Source: Pseudomonas fluorescens (GTDB taxonomy: Bacteria > Pseudomonadota > Gammaproteobacteria > Pseudomonadales > Pseudomonadaceae). From it: a stretch of 64,000 nt of DNA. A program made the position numbers and the translations under genes. Below, in pieces: positions 34,009 to 42,631 of the stretch; the stretch's first letter is position 1, and every line of letters begins with the position of its first letter. The stretch spans positions 147,326-211,325 of the forward strand of contig NZ_CABVHU010000014.1 in NCBI RefSeq assembly GCF_902497855.1, given 5' to 3'. Below the pieces are notes generated by a model. The model did no database searches, was not told the origin of the DNA, and was given only the letters and a program-made list of their open reading frames with translations.

Positions 34009-34700
34009 TGGGTGCTCCTCGCGAAGCCGCGAGCGGCGCGTCGTTCCATGAAGTGCATACCGGTCATGGCCAGAATGGTCAGGCCCAGGTACATGAAGGC
34101 GGCCACCATATAGAAGGTGAATGGTTGCTTGGACACGGTCACGCCGATTTGCGCGTGGCGCATGATTTCTTCCAGGCCGATGACCGACACCAGTGCGGTG
34201 TCCTTCATCAGGATCATGAACAGGTTGCCCAGGCCCGGCAGGGCGATGCGCCACATCTGCGGCATGATCAACCGGGTGAAGATGCGAAACTTCGAGAGGC
34301 CCAAGGCCATGCCGGCTTCACGGTGTCCTTTGGGAATCGCCAGGATGGCGCCACGAAACACTTCCGTGGCGTAGGCGCCGAAGCACAGGCCCAGCGCAAT
34401 CACGCCAGCGGCGAAGGCGTTGAGTTCGAGGTCGGGGTTGCCGAAGAACTCGCCCAGGGCACGCATCAGGTTGACCGTGCCGAAGTAGATCAACAGCACC
34501 CAGAGTAATTCCGGGATGCCACGCACCAGGGTCGAATAAGTGCCGCCAAGCCATTGCAGCGGCTTGTACGGGGAAGTCTTGGCCAAGGCGCCGAGCAGAC
34601 CGAGCACCAGCCCCACGCACAAGGCGCAGAGTGCCAGTTTCACAGTCATCAGCGCGCCAGCGGCGAGCGCCGGGCCGAATCCGTAGAGATCGATAGTCAT
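34005..34700 (-). CDS. Amino acid ABC transporter permease (HisQ/AotQ type)
   Basis: A 231-residue inner-membrane subunit. The N-terminus YGFGPALAAGALMTVKLALCAL and the EAA loop REAGMALGLSKFRIFTRLIM are typical of HisQ. A stable hairpin separates it from the binding-protein gene, giving higher expression of the latter. Confidence 0.9.
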   Translation of the reverse strand: MTIDLYGFGPALAAGALMTVKLALCALCVGLVLGLLGALAKTSPYKPLQWLGGTYSTLVRGIPELLWVLLIYFGTVNLMRALGEFFGNPDLELNAFAAGVIALGLCFGAYATEVFRGAILAIPKGHREAGMALGLSKFRIFTRLIMPQMWRIALPGLGNLFMILMKDTALVSVIGLEEIMRHAQIGVTVSKQPFTFYMVAAFMYLGLTILAMTGMHFMERRAARGFARSTQ

Positions 34701-34735
34701 GGATGTCTTTTCAAATCGCGGCAGGCAATGCCAGG

Positions 34736-34765
34736 GACGGGCGCCGTCAGCGAACGACGCCCGTC
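34736..34765 (-). promoter_or_regulatory. Intra-operon mRNA hairpin after the binding-protein gene
   Basis: GACGGGCG (34743-34736 arm) pairs with CGCCCGTC (34758-34765 arm) over 8 bp, with no T-run. It lies between the binding-protein and permease genes, where such hairpins usually protect the upstream message. Confidence 0.55.
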
Positions 34766-34778
34766 AGGCAAGTCAGAA

Positions 34779-35525
34779 TCAATAGATGCTGAAAGGGAAG
34801 TACTTGTCGTTGATCTTCTTGTAGGTGCCGTCAGCGACGATTTCTTTCAGTGCGGTGTTCAGCTTCTCGCGGATCGCGTCGCCTTTACGTACTGCGATAC
34901 CGATCTTGTCGCTTTCTTCCACCGGGTCGCCCTTGAATTCGTAAGAGCGGCCGGCGTCGCTTTTCAGCCATTCATAGTTGACGTACTTGTCGGCCAGGAT
35001 GCCGTCCAGGCGACCGGAAGTCAGGTCGAGGTAGGCGTTTTCCTGGGTGTCGTAGAGTTTGACTTCAACGCCTTCCATGTTGTCTTCCAGCCAGGTGCCG
35101 GCGAGGGTCGCACGTTGGGCGCCGATCACTTTGCCTTGCAGGGAATCCTTGTCGGTTTTGAAGTCGACGTTTTTCGGCGCAATGAATTGCAATTTGTTGG
35201 AGTAGTACGGGTCGGTGAAGTCCACCGCTTGCTTGCGCTCGTCGGTGATCGACATCGAGGAGATCAGGAAGTCGAACTTCTTGGCGTTCAGGGCCGGGAT
35301 GATGCCGTCCCAATCGGACGTGACCACGGTGCATTCGACTTTCATCTTGGCGCACAGGGCGTCGCCGATTTCTTTGTCGAAGCCGACGACATTGCCACTG
35401 GCATCTTTGTTGTTGAACGGCGGGTAGGCCGCTTCGATGCCCATCTTCAAGGTCTCGGCAGCGGCACCGGCGCTGAAGGCCAGGGTGACGGCAGCAGCCA
35501 GGAAGATCTTTTTGTAGTTCTGCAT
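34779..35525 (-). CDS. Periplasmic basic amino acid-binding protein (HisJ/AotJ type)
   Basis: A 248-residue solute-binding protein with a signal peptide ending AGAAA. TLKMGIEAAYPPFNNKDASG and FDFLISSMSITDERKQAVDF are the conserved SBP_bac_3 regions. The order ATPase-SBP-permease-permease matches lysine/arginine/ornithine or histidine importers. The exact ligand is not determined. Confidence 0.9.
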   Translation of the reverse strand: MQNYKKIFLAAAVTLAFSAGAAAETLKMGIEAAYPPFNNKDASGNVVGFDKEIGDALCAKMKVECTVVTSDWDGIIPALNAKKFDFLISSMSITDERKQAVDFTDPYYSNKLQFIAPKNVDFKTDKDSLQGKVIGAQRATLAGTWLEDNMEGVEVKLYDTQENAYLDLTSGRLDGILADKYVNYEWLKSDAGRSYEFKGDPVEESDKIGIAVRKGDAIREKLNTALKEIVADGTYKKINDKYFPFSIY

Positions 35526-35538
35526 GCGGGTAGCTCCG

Positions 35539-36312
35539 TTAGCGGTTGCTGGACATGAATTGTTTGCAGCGCGCCGAAAGCGGGCTTTCGAACACCTGCT
35601 GTGGCGATCCTTGCTCTTCTACCAGGCCCTGATGGAGGAACACCACTTCGCTGGAGACCTGACGGGCGAACCCCATTTCATGGGTGACCAGCAGCATGGT
35701 GCGGCCTTCTTCGGCTAATGCACGGATGACATTAAGTACTTCCTGGACCATTTCCGGGTCAAGGGCAGAGGTGGGTTCGTCGAACAGAATCACCTTGGGT
35801 TGCATCGCCAGGGTGCGGGCGATAGCTGCGCGTTGCTGTTGACCGCCCGAGAGTTGCGACGGGTAGGCGTGGCGTTTGTCGGCGATGCCGACCTTGGCCA
35901 GCAATGCTTCGGCGACTTCGATGGCTTGCGCTTTGCTTTGACCGAGCACGCGGCGCGGGGCTTCGATGATGTTGTCGAGCACGCTCATGTGCGGCCACAG
36001 ATTAAAGTTTTGAAACACAAAACCAATCTCGCTACGCAGACGATTGATCTGCTTGCTGTCGGCCGCCACGAGTTCGCCGTTCTTCGCGGCCTTGAGCTTG
36101 AGTTCTTCACCGGCCACCAGGATCTGGCCCTGGTGCGGGTTTTCCAGCAGGTTGATGCAGCGCAGGAACGTGGACTTGCCGGAACCGGAGGAACCCAGGA
36201 TCGAGATCACGTCGCCGTCGCGGGCGGTCAGCGAAATGCCTTTGAGCACCTCTAGCTGTCCGTAGCGTTTGTGCAAGTTGCGGATTTCAAGCGCGGGCGC
36301 GGCCTCAGCCAT
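35539..36312 (-). CDS. Amino acid ABC transporter ATP-binding protein (HisP/AotP type)
   Basis: A 257-residue ATPase. It has Walker A GSSGSGKSTF, signature LSGGQQQRAAIARTLAM, Walker B VILFDEPTSALDPEM, and the switch His in LLVTHEMGFA. First gene of the operon; GAGGAA is 7 bases before the ATG. The SBP gene follows 13 bp later. Confidence 0.95.
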   Translation of the reverse strand: MAEAAPALEIRNLHKRYGQLEVLKGISLTARDGDVISILGSSGSGKSTFLRCINLLENPHQGQILVAGEELKLKAAKNGELVAADSKQINRLRSEIGFVFQNFNLWPHMSVLDNIIEAPRRVLGQSKAQAIEVAEALLAKVGIADKRHAYPSQLSGGQQQRAAIARTLAMQPKVILFDEPTSALDPEMVQEVLNVIRALAEEGRTMLLVTHEMGFARQVSSEVVFLHQGLVEEQGSPQQVFESPLSARCKQFMSSNR

Positions 36313-36766
36313 GTGCGTTCCTCATAGTGTTTCGCTCCTGCTGTTGGTGGCCTTCCTGGCGAGGCGGCCAAGCTAGCATAGCGTCTGAATGGCAGCCAAC
36401 AGCGCTACGAGCGGTAAACGGGTGGCGTGTGGCAGGTTGTCGCATCGGTACAGCAGACTGTCGCGCTGCTATCAACCGAACAGTTGTTTGAACCCTGCTG
36501 CTACATAAAAAAGCGTGGTGGGTGTCACAAAAAGGGGCGCGATGTTGCCAGCTTTGACGGGGTGTTGGAAGCGCTAACCGCCCAAACGTTGCGGATCTGC
36601 ACTTTTAGTGTGCGTCGAGTATTTTTCGGGTGTGTTTCCGGTGCGCCGTTTCGTTCTTGAAATGGGTCGCAGGGTAACGATCTGGCAAAGTGCCATGCAT
36701 TTCAATGACTTGCGATAACTACCCAGTCTCGCTACAGGCCCCGGTTTTGGGGAGTTTGTAACATTT
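36313..36766. other. Intergenic region between the ABC operon and the permease gene
   Basis: No gene supported. It should contain the divergent ABC promoter and, towards the right, upstream sites for the sigma-54 promoter. A 77-codon frame here has no ribosome site and unlikely composition. Confidence 0.5.
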
Positions 36767-36782
36767 TGGCGCAATTATTGCG
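36767..36782 (+). promoter_or_regulatory. Candidate sigma-54 promoter of the permease gene
   Basis: TGGCGCA-N4-TTGCG keeps the invariant GG and GC of the -24/-12 elements with correct spacing, about 92 bp before the gabP-like start. Nitrogen control by NtrC (encoded in this window) or CbrB is a reasonable guess. Confidence 0.55.
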
Positions 36783-36874
36783 TGCAGAATAAGGAACGCT
36801 CCGTTGGTTTCTTTTTACAAGAAGGAACGCCGGCGGGATGTACGCATTCGCTTTTCCTTACAAAGGTAGTTTCA

Positions 36875-38266
36875 ATGAGCAGTACCCCAAGCTCCAATGG
36901 CCTCGAACAGGGGCTCAAACCGCGTCATGTGACCATGCTGTCGATCGCCGGGGTTATCGGTGCCGGCCTGTTCGTCGGCTCCGGCCACGCTATCGCTGCC
37001 GCCGGCCCGGCTGTGCTGTTGGCCTATGCGGCCGCCGGTACCCTGGTGGTGCTGGTGATGCGCATGCTCGGCGAAATGGCTGTCGCTTCGCCGGACACCG
37101 GCTCCTTCTCCACCTATGCCGATCGTGCGATCGGTCACTGGGCCGGTTTCACCATCGGCTGGCTCTACTGGTGGTTCTGGGTGCTGGTCATCCCGCTGGA
37201 GGCCAACGCCGCCGCAACCATCCTGCATGCCTGGTTCCCCAACGTGGCGATCTGGGCGTTCACCCTGGTCATCACCTTGCTGCTGACGGTGACCAACCTG
37301 TTCAGCGTGAAAAACTACGGTGAATTCGAATTCTGGTTCGCCCTGGTCAAAGTCCTGGCGATCATCGGTTTCATCGTCCTCGGCGTTCTGGCGATCTTCG
37401 GCTTCCTGCCGACCAGCCAGGTCAGCGGCGTCTCGCACCTGTTCGATACCCAAGGCTTCCTGCCCAACGGTATGGGTGCCGTGTTGGCAGCGATGCTGAC
37501 GACCATGTTCTCCTTTATGGGTACCGAAATCGTGACCATCGCGGCCGCGGAATCGAAGAACCCGGGCCAGCAAATCTCCAAGGCCACCAACTCGGTGATC
37601 TGGCGGATCGGCTTGTTCTACCTCGTGTCGATCTTCATCGTTGTGGCGCTGGTGCCCTGGAATGACCCGGTACTGGCCGCTGTCGGTTCCTACCAGACTG
37701 TGCTTGAGCGCATGGGCATCCCGAACGCCAAGCTGATCGTCGACATCGTGGTATTGGTTGCCGTGACCAGCTGCCTGAACTCGGCGCTCTACACCGCCTC
37801 GCGGATGCTGTTCTCCCTGGGCAAACGCGGCGATGCACCGGCCGTGTCCACGCGCACCAATGGCAGCGGCACGCCGTATTGGGCCGTGATCCTGTCCACC
37901 GCAGCCGCCTTCCTCGCGGTATTCGCCAACTACGTGGCGCCGGCCGCCGTGTTCGAGTTCCTGCTGGCCAGCTCCGGCGCCATCGCGTTGCTGGTGTATC
38001 TGGTGATCGCGGTTTCCCAGCTGCGCATGCGTCAGAAGCGCGTGATTGCCGGTGAGAAGATTGCTTTCCGGATGTGGCTGTTCCCTGGCCTGACCTACGC
38101 GGTAATCGTGTTCATCGTCGGCATCCTGACGATCATGCTGTTCCAGGAAGCCCATCGCGTTGAGATCCTCGCGACCGGCCTGCTGAGCGTGTTGGTCGTG
38201 GCTACCGGATTGCTGGTGGCTCGCCGTCGCAAGCTGCAGAAGCTGGGTGCGGTGGTGCTGAACTGA
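36875..38266 (+). CDS. gabP: Amino acid permease, GABA permease type
   Basis: A 463-residue APC-superfamily transporter with twelve membrane segments. LKPRHVTMLSIAGVIGAGLF, MLGEMAVASPDTGSFSTYAD and ETIAAAESKNP-like EIVTIAAAESKNPGQQISKA match GabP of Pseudomonas and E. coli. The ATG at 36875 begins the conserved MSSTPSSNGLEQGLKPRHV; the frame open from 36782 overlaps the promoter. GABA is favoured over other amino acids by length and sequence, but not certain. Confidence 0.82.
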   Translation: MSSTPSSNGLEQGLKPRHVTMLSIAGVIGAGLFVGSGHAIAAAGPAVLLAYAAAGTLVVLVMRMLGEMAVASPDTGSFSTYADRAIGHWAGFTIGWLYWWFWVLVIPLEANAAATILHAWFPNVAIWAFTLVITLLLTVTNLFSVKNYGEFEFWFALVKVLAIIGFIVLGVLAIFGFLPTSQVSGVSHLFDTQGFLPNGMGAVLAAMLTTMFSFMGTEIVTIAAAESKNPGQQISKATNSVIWRIGLFYLVSIFIVVALVPWNDPVLAAVGSYQTVLERMGIPNAKLIVDIVVLVAVTSCLNSALYTASRMLFSLGKRGDAPAVSTRTNGSGTPYWAVILSTAAAFLAVFANYVAPAAVFEFLLASSGAIALLVYLVIAVSQLRMRQKRVIAGEKIAFRMWLFPGLTYAVIVFIVGILTIMLFQEAHRVEILATGLLSVLVVATGLLVARRRKLQKLGAVVLN

Positions 38267-38283
38267 CTCGTACCCTGTGACGC

Positions 38284-38321
38284 AAAACGGCCGCTGTCAG
38301 TGATGACAAGCGGCCGTTTTT
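38284..38321 (+). terminator. Terminator after the permease gene
   Basis: AAAACGGCCGCT paired with AGCGGCCGTTTTT. Confidence 0.85.
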
Positions 38322-38341
38322 GTTTTTGAAGGGCAGGGCGG

Positions 38342-38794
38342 TTACTCGCCCTTTTCTTCCTGCGCATCCAGCGTCTGGCGATAGCTGTCCAGCGCTTTGC
38401 CGAAGTCGGTGATGAATTGTGGATCGGTCAGCCAGGCCTGGGCCGCATCGCGATCCATGCCGTCGGCCCACATGCGGTAGTCGATCAGCATGTCGGCAGC
38501 CAGGTGGGTGGCGGCCATGGCTTCGTTGTCGGCGTTTTCCATGTCCAGTAGGTCCGGATGGTCGCTGATGATCTCGGCGAGGTTCGACAGCAAGGTCTGC
38601 AGCATGACGTCGCGGCTGGTGGCTTCCACGTCGCGCATTTTGCTGAACATCGCCAGGGTGTATTCCGGGATCGGCTCGCCGATTTCGCCCAGGTCATCGT
38701 CCAGTGCGGCGGGTTTTCTGCCGTGGATGTTGATTTGTCTGGCTTTGATCTTGGCGCGTTTGGCGCGTTTCTGTTGCTTGTTCAGGGAGGCCAT
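38342..38794 (-). CDS. Hypothetical protein with KQQKRA-type basic N-terminus (150 aa)
   Basis: Begins MASLNKQQKRAKRAKIKARQ, then an acidic helical body (MLQTLLSNLAEIISDHPDLL; MLIDYRMWADGMDRDAAQAW). No family recognised. It is a paralogue of the next gene upstream, 6 bp away, in the same operon. The split into a very basic head and acidic body suggests nucleic-acid or ribosome contact; that is inference. Confidence 0.75.
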   Translation of the reverse strand: MASLNKQQKRAKRAKIKARQINIHGRKPAALDDDLGEIGEPIPEYTLAMFSKMRDVEATSRDVMLQTLLSNLAEIISDHPDLLDMENADNEAMAATHLAADMLIDYRMWADGMDRDAAQAWLTDPQFITDFGKALDSYRQTLDAQEEKGE

Positions 38795-38800
38795 GGGAAC

Positions 38801-39217
38801 TCAGTTCGGTTTCTGTTGGTTTTGGGCTGCGATGATTTCGGATGCGGCCACGTAATCTGCCTGGAAGGCCGGGGATTCGATCCACGCCAGGGCGCCGGCT
38901 TCGTCCGTTTCGGTGGACCATTGGCGGTACTCGATCAGCGCGCCGATGATGAAGTCTGTCGCTGTTTCTTCGCCTTCCTGCTCGAGCACCAGCGCGAGCA
39001 GCGGGTGTTCAAGAAAGGCTGCGCACATGGCTTGCTGGCTGATTTTTTGCGCCTCGATCATTTCTTTGAACAGGTCGGTCAGGTCCACCGACTCGAAGTC
39101 GATGCGGTCGTCGTTCGGGTCCAGCTCGACCGGCGCGGCAACCCGTTGGGTGCGGTTCTGCTTGGCCTTGGCTTTGGCGCGGGTGGCGCGTTTTTGCTGC
39201 TTGTTGGCGGAGGCCAT
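38801..39217 (-). CDS. Hypothetical protein, paralogue of the neighbouring gene (138 aa)
   Basis: Begins MASANKQQKRATRAKAKAKQ, then an acidic body with TDFIIGALIEYRQWSTETDE and a C-terminal PAFQADYVAASEIIAAQ, which aligns in layout with DMLIDYRMWADGMDRDAAQA and PQFITDFGKALDSYRQ of the paralogue. The pair probably arose by tandem duplication and has diverged strongly. Function unknown. Confidence 0.75.
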   Translation of the reverse strand: MASANKQQKRATRAKAKAKQNRTQRVAAPVELDPNDDRIDFESVDLTDLFKEMIEAQKISQQAMCAAFLEHPLLALVLEQEGEETATDFIIGALIEYRQWSTETDEAGALAWIESPAFQADYVAASEIIAAQNQQKPN

Positions 39218-39254
39218 GGGCGTCGTTCCGTATTTCGTTGAGTGGGCAAGTCGA

Positions 39255-40229
39255 TCAGCTGCGTGGCACTAGCCGCCCGGGGATATCGGGGACCAGTTCG
39301 CCGCTTTGCAGCCAGGACAATGCAATGGGCCATAGTGTGGCTTGGTATGAGCTGCGAAAAAAGGCGAAATGTCCGACTTCTTCTTCGCCAATGTCTTCGG
39401 GGGCGATTCGCAGGTGGGTGTTCGTGCTATTGCTGAAGTAGCCGAGCAGGCGTTCTATGGCCGGGATTGTGCCGTAAGGATCGTCGCTGATGCTGATGGC
39501 CAGGGTTTTGGCTGTCACTGAGGCGAAGGGCAGCTCGCCGGCGTTATCGATGATTACGCGACCGCTGGGGCGCGTTTCGTATTGCGCGGTGGGCATGCTC
39601 CAGTCGCGAACCACGCCGGCGGGCGTGTCTTCCAGCCAGCCAAGGCGTTTTCCGGGGAAGTAACCGTAGAGCATCGTCAGCAAAGGCATCACCAGGTGCC
39701 ACTTGCCGAACATCCGCCAGCGATGAGCGGGTGCATAGTCGCGCCAGTAGGCAAATTGCGCACCCACGGTCACCAGGCGCCGGATCAGGTGCCCAGAAGC
39801 TCCCAGGCCCGCTGCACAGCCTCCAAAGCTGTGGCCGACGACATCGATGGGCTGGCCGGGGAACTCGCGCTGAGCGCGCTTGAGCATCGCCTCGAAATCC
39901 AGCGCGCCCCAGTCGGACCATGAAGCGTCCAGATCCTTTAATGACCCAGGGCGCGATTCGCCGATGCCGCGGTAGTCATAAGTGATGACGTCGAAGCCGT
40001 TGGCGAACAGGTAGTCGGCAAAGCGCGAGTAATGCCGGCAGCGAACCGAGGTGGCGGCGTTGATGATGACGATCGGACGCGCGAGGTCCCCAGAGGCGTG
40101 CCGCCAGGTGAAACCGCCGAGGATGAACCCGTCTGTGGCAGGCTCCCTGAACGCTTCGCCAGCAGTGGCGGTGGGCGGCGACAACACGATTTGAGAGGGC
40201 GCCAGCGGTGGCATGTCCTGCAAGTTCAT
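39255..40229 (-). CDS. Alpha/beta hydrolase
   Basis: A 324-residue serine hydrolase without signal peptide. The nucleophile elbow is VVGHSFGGCAAG; GFDVITYDYRGIGESRPG is the oxyanion-side strand and loop, and EEEVGHFAFF probably supplies the catalytic His. It belongs to the UCP037442-like lipase/esterase group by feel, not by search. ATG at 40229 has AAGG upstream; the frame to 40259 begins with TTG. Confidence 0.82.
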   Translation of the reverse strand: MNLQDMPPLAPSQIVLSPPTATAGEAFREPATDGFILGGFTWRHASGDLARPIVIINAATSVRCRHYSRFADYLFANGFDVITYDYRGIGESRPGSLKDLDASWSDWGALDFEAMLKRAQREFPGQPIDVVGHSFGGCAAGLGASGHLIRRLVTVGAQFAYWRDYAPAHRWRMFGKWHLVMPLLTMLYGYFPGKRLGWLEDTPAGVVRDWSMPTAQYETRPSGRVIIDNAGELPFASVTAKTLAISISDDPYGTIPAIERLLGYFSNSTNTHLRIAPEDIGEEEVGHFAFFRSSYQATLWPIALSWLQSGELVPDIPGRLVPRS

Positions 40230-40277
40230 CGGCTTCGGACCTTTGCGGGTAGCTGCCAACGATAGTCCTCGCGCAGC

Positions 40278-41357
40278 TTATGGACAATCCATCCGTATGG
40301 ATCCGGGTGCCTGATCGAGCAGTCGCTCTTCAATTGCGGCCCGCTCCCGATCCAGTTCCGCACGCAGCTCTTCTTCGCTGGGCAGCACTAGCTTGTACTT
40401 GCTGGCGAACAGTTGCTCGTTGCCTTCCAGTACCGAATAGCGCACCACTGACTCGTCTTTTTGCGCGCAGAGAATGATGCCGACGGTGGGGCCATCCTCC
40501 GCTCCTCGTTTCAGGTCGTCGTACATTCGCACGTACATGTCCATCTGGCCGACATCCTGATGAGTCAGCTCGCCGCGCTTGAGATCGAAGATAACGAAGC
40601 ACTTGAGCAGGTAGTTGTAGAACACCAGGTCGATGTAGAAATCTTTGCTGTCAGTGCTGATGCGTTGTTGGCGGGCGATGAAGGCAAAGCCTTTGCCCAG
40701 TTCGAGAAGGAAGGCCTGAAGCTGATGGATCAATGCTTGTTCGAGATTGGTTTCCTGGGTCAAGCCTGCGTTGGGCATTCCAAGAAACTCGAGTATTACC
40801 GGGTCCCTGATGAAATCACGTGGGTGTGCCTTCATGTTCTGGATGTGGGTGGCGGCTTCGTGCTCGACGGCAGGACGGTCGCGGCTTGTCAGCAGGCGCT
40901 CGTAGTAGAGGGTGTTGATCTGGCGTTCCAGGGCGCGAGATGACCAGTTTTGGATGGCTGATTCATTCATGTACCAATGGCGGGCGTGTTCGTTATCGAC
41001 GCGCAGCAATCGGCGATAGTGGGTCCAGCTCAATTCGGAACGCACTGCGTTCCAAATCGGGAAGGTCTGATAAAAAACGCGCATATACCTCAGGTTTCGC
41101 TCATCAAATCCTTTTCCGAAATCTGTGGTAAGAACTTTCGCCAGTGTTGGTAGCAATCGCTTGCCGTATGCCGCCCGCCGAGCCCCCTCTTGCTCGAACT
41201 CCACAATATGCCTGCCGATCTGCCAGCAGGTTTGTACCTGGACCGTATCGACCGCTCGCAGCACCTTCTGGCGTGCATCACGGATCAATTCGCCAAGATT
41301 GCCAAGTAGCGAGGCGAGTTGGGGATCTTGAGTGTTATCGGGCCTGAGTGCGCTCAT
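40278..41357 (-). CDS. YhcG-family PDDEXK nuclease (DUF1016)
   Basis: A 359-residue protein. The N-terminal DUF1016_N domain (LIRDARQKVLRAVDTVQVQT, WQIGRHIVEFEQEG) is followed by the nuclease domain with FYIDLVFYNYLLKCFVIFDLKRG, carrying the Asp and D-x-K residues of the PD-(D/E)xK fold. Family members are found in chromosomes and defence regions; no restriction partner is nearby here. The start at 41357 gives the family length, although the frame is open to 41516. Confidence 0.88.
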   Translation of the reverse strand: MSALRPDNTQDPQLASLLGNLGELIRDARQKVLRAVDTVQVQTCWQIGRHIVEFEQEGARRAAYGKRLLPTLAKVLTTDFGKGFDERNLRYMRVFYQTFPIWNAVRSELSWTHYRRLLRVDNEHARHWYMNESAIQNWSSRALERQINTLYYERLLTSRDRPAVEHEAATHIQNMKAHPRDFIRDPVILEFLGMPNAGLTQETNLEQALIHQLQAFLLELGKGFAFIARQQRISTDSKDFYIDLVFYNYLLKCFVIFDLKRGELTHQDVGQMDMYVRMYDDLKRGAEDGPTVGIILCAQKDESVVRYSVLEGNEQLFASKYKLVLPSEEELRAELDRERAAIEERLLDQAPGSIRMDCP

Positions 41358-41618
41358 GAAGTCTTCCGCAAATGGATGAACAGGCAGAAGAGGATTGCAG
41401 AGGCGGGTGGGTCGACGATGCCGGGCGTGTCCGGGAAATGAGAAGGAAAGCTCGATTGGTTTTGCGGGATCGCTCCGACGGCACACCCTGCTTGAGCAGT
41501 ACAGCCTGTAGTCCATTTCGCAGTGTGATCAAGGCCGAATCATTCTAAAACCGGCCGGGCACAGGGAAATCAAAGACAAGGTAACGATTGGGTTCTGCGG
41601 AGCCCGGGAGTGCCCATC

Positions 41619-42068
41619 ATGAAACATGTCCATACGTTCATTTTGCCGCTCGCTGCCGTGGGGTTACTGATGTTTCCCATGATGTTGCAGGCGGCCAGCC
41701 TGGAGCCGATCGACAGTTCAGGCGTGCAAGTTCAACGACAGGAGCAAAACGGAATTACCTACCTCTCCGGTGGAGTTGGCGAGGATGAGGCGAAGGCGAT
41801 CCAGCAGACTACTGGCTACAACCTGCACATGACGTTCGCTATCGGGCCGGAAAACAAATACGTCCCCGATGTGGATGTGCTCATTCAGAAAGCCCAGGGG
41901 CAAACCGTGCTGACCCTGAGTCAGGCAGGTCCGTTGGTGTACGTTCAGTTGCCCCCAGGCAAATATACCGTTGTCGCAACGCGCAATGGCGAGGAGCGAC
42001 GTGATACGGCGGAGGTGGGAAGCGGAGCAGCTCACAATCTGGTCTTTCATTGGAACAGCAACGAATAG
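41619..42068 (+). CDS. Periplasmic carboxypeptidase-regulatory-like hypothetical protein (149 aa)
   Basis: Signal peptide (about 24 residues, ending LQAAS), then a mature part with GPLVYVQLPPGKYTVVATRNG, the pattern of a beta-sandwich carboxypeptidase regulatory-like domain. GGGAG 8 bases before the ATG at 41619 sets the start; GTG at 41610 overlaps that site. Function unknown. Confidence 0.7.
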   Translation: MKHVHTFILPLAAVGLLMFPMMLQAASLEPIDSSGVQVQRQEQNGITYLSGGVGEDEAKAIQQTTGYNLHMTFAIGPENKYVPDVDVLIQKAQGQTVLTLSQAGPLVYVQLPPGKYTVVATRNGEERRDTAEVGSGAAHNLVFHWNSNE

Positions 42069-42142
42069 TTGTGGATGAAAGAGGCAAAAGCACTGCGAGA
42101 CTGGGCGATGAAAATCGGAGCCCATCAAATCCCGGGCATAAA

Positions 42143-42172
42143 AAAACCCTGAATCTTGCGATTCAGGGTTTT
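42143..42172. terminator. Bidirectional terminator between the periplasmic protein gene and tRNA-Phe
   Basis: AAAACCCTGAATC-TTGC-GATTCAGGGTTTT, symmetric A and T runs. On the minus strand it ends the tRNA-Phe transcript. Confidence 0.85.
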
Positions 42173-42179
42173 CGGTATT

Positions 42180-42255
42180 TGGTGCCCAGAGACGGAATCG
42201 AACCGCCGACACGGGGATTTTCAATCCCCTGCTCTACCGACTGAGCTATCTGGGC
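42180..42255 (-). tRNA. tRNA-Phe (anticodon GAA)
   Basis: Complete 76-nt tRNA on the minus strand, GCCCAGATAGCTCAG to TCTGGGCACCA, CCA encoded. Anticodon at 42222-42220 in the loop of stem GGGGA/TCCCC. No att-like duplication was seen at its 3' end. Confidence 0.97.
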
Positions 42256-42358
42256 AACGGGGCGCATTAAACGGGTTTTTCAGGGGGTCGTCAAGCAAGT
42301 TTTCAAAAAAAATTTAATTATTACCGTCGCTTACGATCCGACCCCCGAGAAAGCGGGG

Positions 42359-42631
42359 TTATTCAGCCGGCGGAACGTAGCCGTCAGCCTTGGCGTATTC
42401 CTCACCGGAAAAGAACTTGTCCATCTCGCCCTGAAGATATTTGCGGTCTTCGGCGTTCATCATGTTCAGGCGTTTTTCGTTGATCAGCAGGGTCTGGTGT
42501 TTTTGCCAGTCGGCCCAGGCCTTGGCCGAGACGTGGTCAAAAATGTCCTGGCCTTTGGCGCCCGGGAATGGAGCGCGCTCCAAGGCGGGCAATTGTTCTT
42601 TGTACTTGCGGCACATGATGGTGCGGGTCAT
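42359..42631 (-). CDS. yggX: Fe(2+)-trafficking / oxidative damage protection protein
   Basis: Ninety residues. TIMCRKYKEQLPALERAPFP with the conserved Cys and HVSAKAWADWQKHQTLLINE are diagnostic. Links iron supply and protection of Fe-S clusters. It overlaps mutY by 4 bp, the usual mutY-yggX pair; MutY itself needs an Fe-S cluster. Confidence 0.95.
   Translation of the reverse strand: MTRTIMCRKYKEQLPALERAPFPGAKGQDIFDHVSAKAWADWQKHQTLLINEKRLNMMNAEDRKYLQGEMDKFFSGEEYAKADGYVPPAE

Noticed and set aside
42180..42255. tRNA-Phe as a second island site
   Set aside because: No duplicated 3' end or integrase was found within the window.
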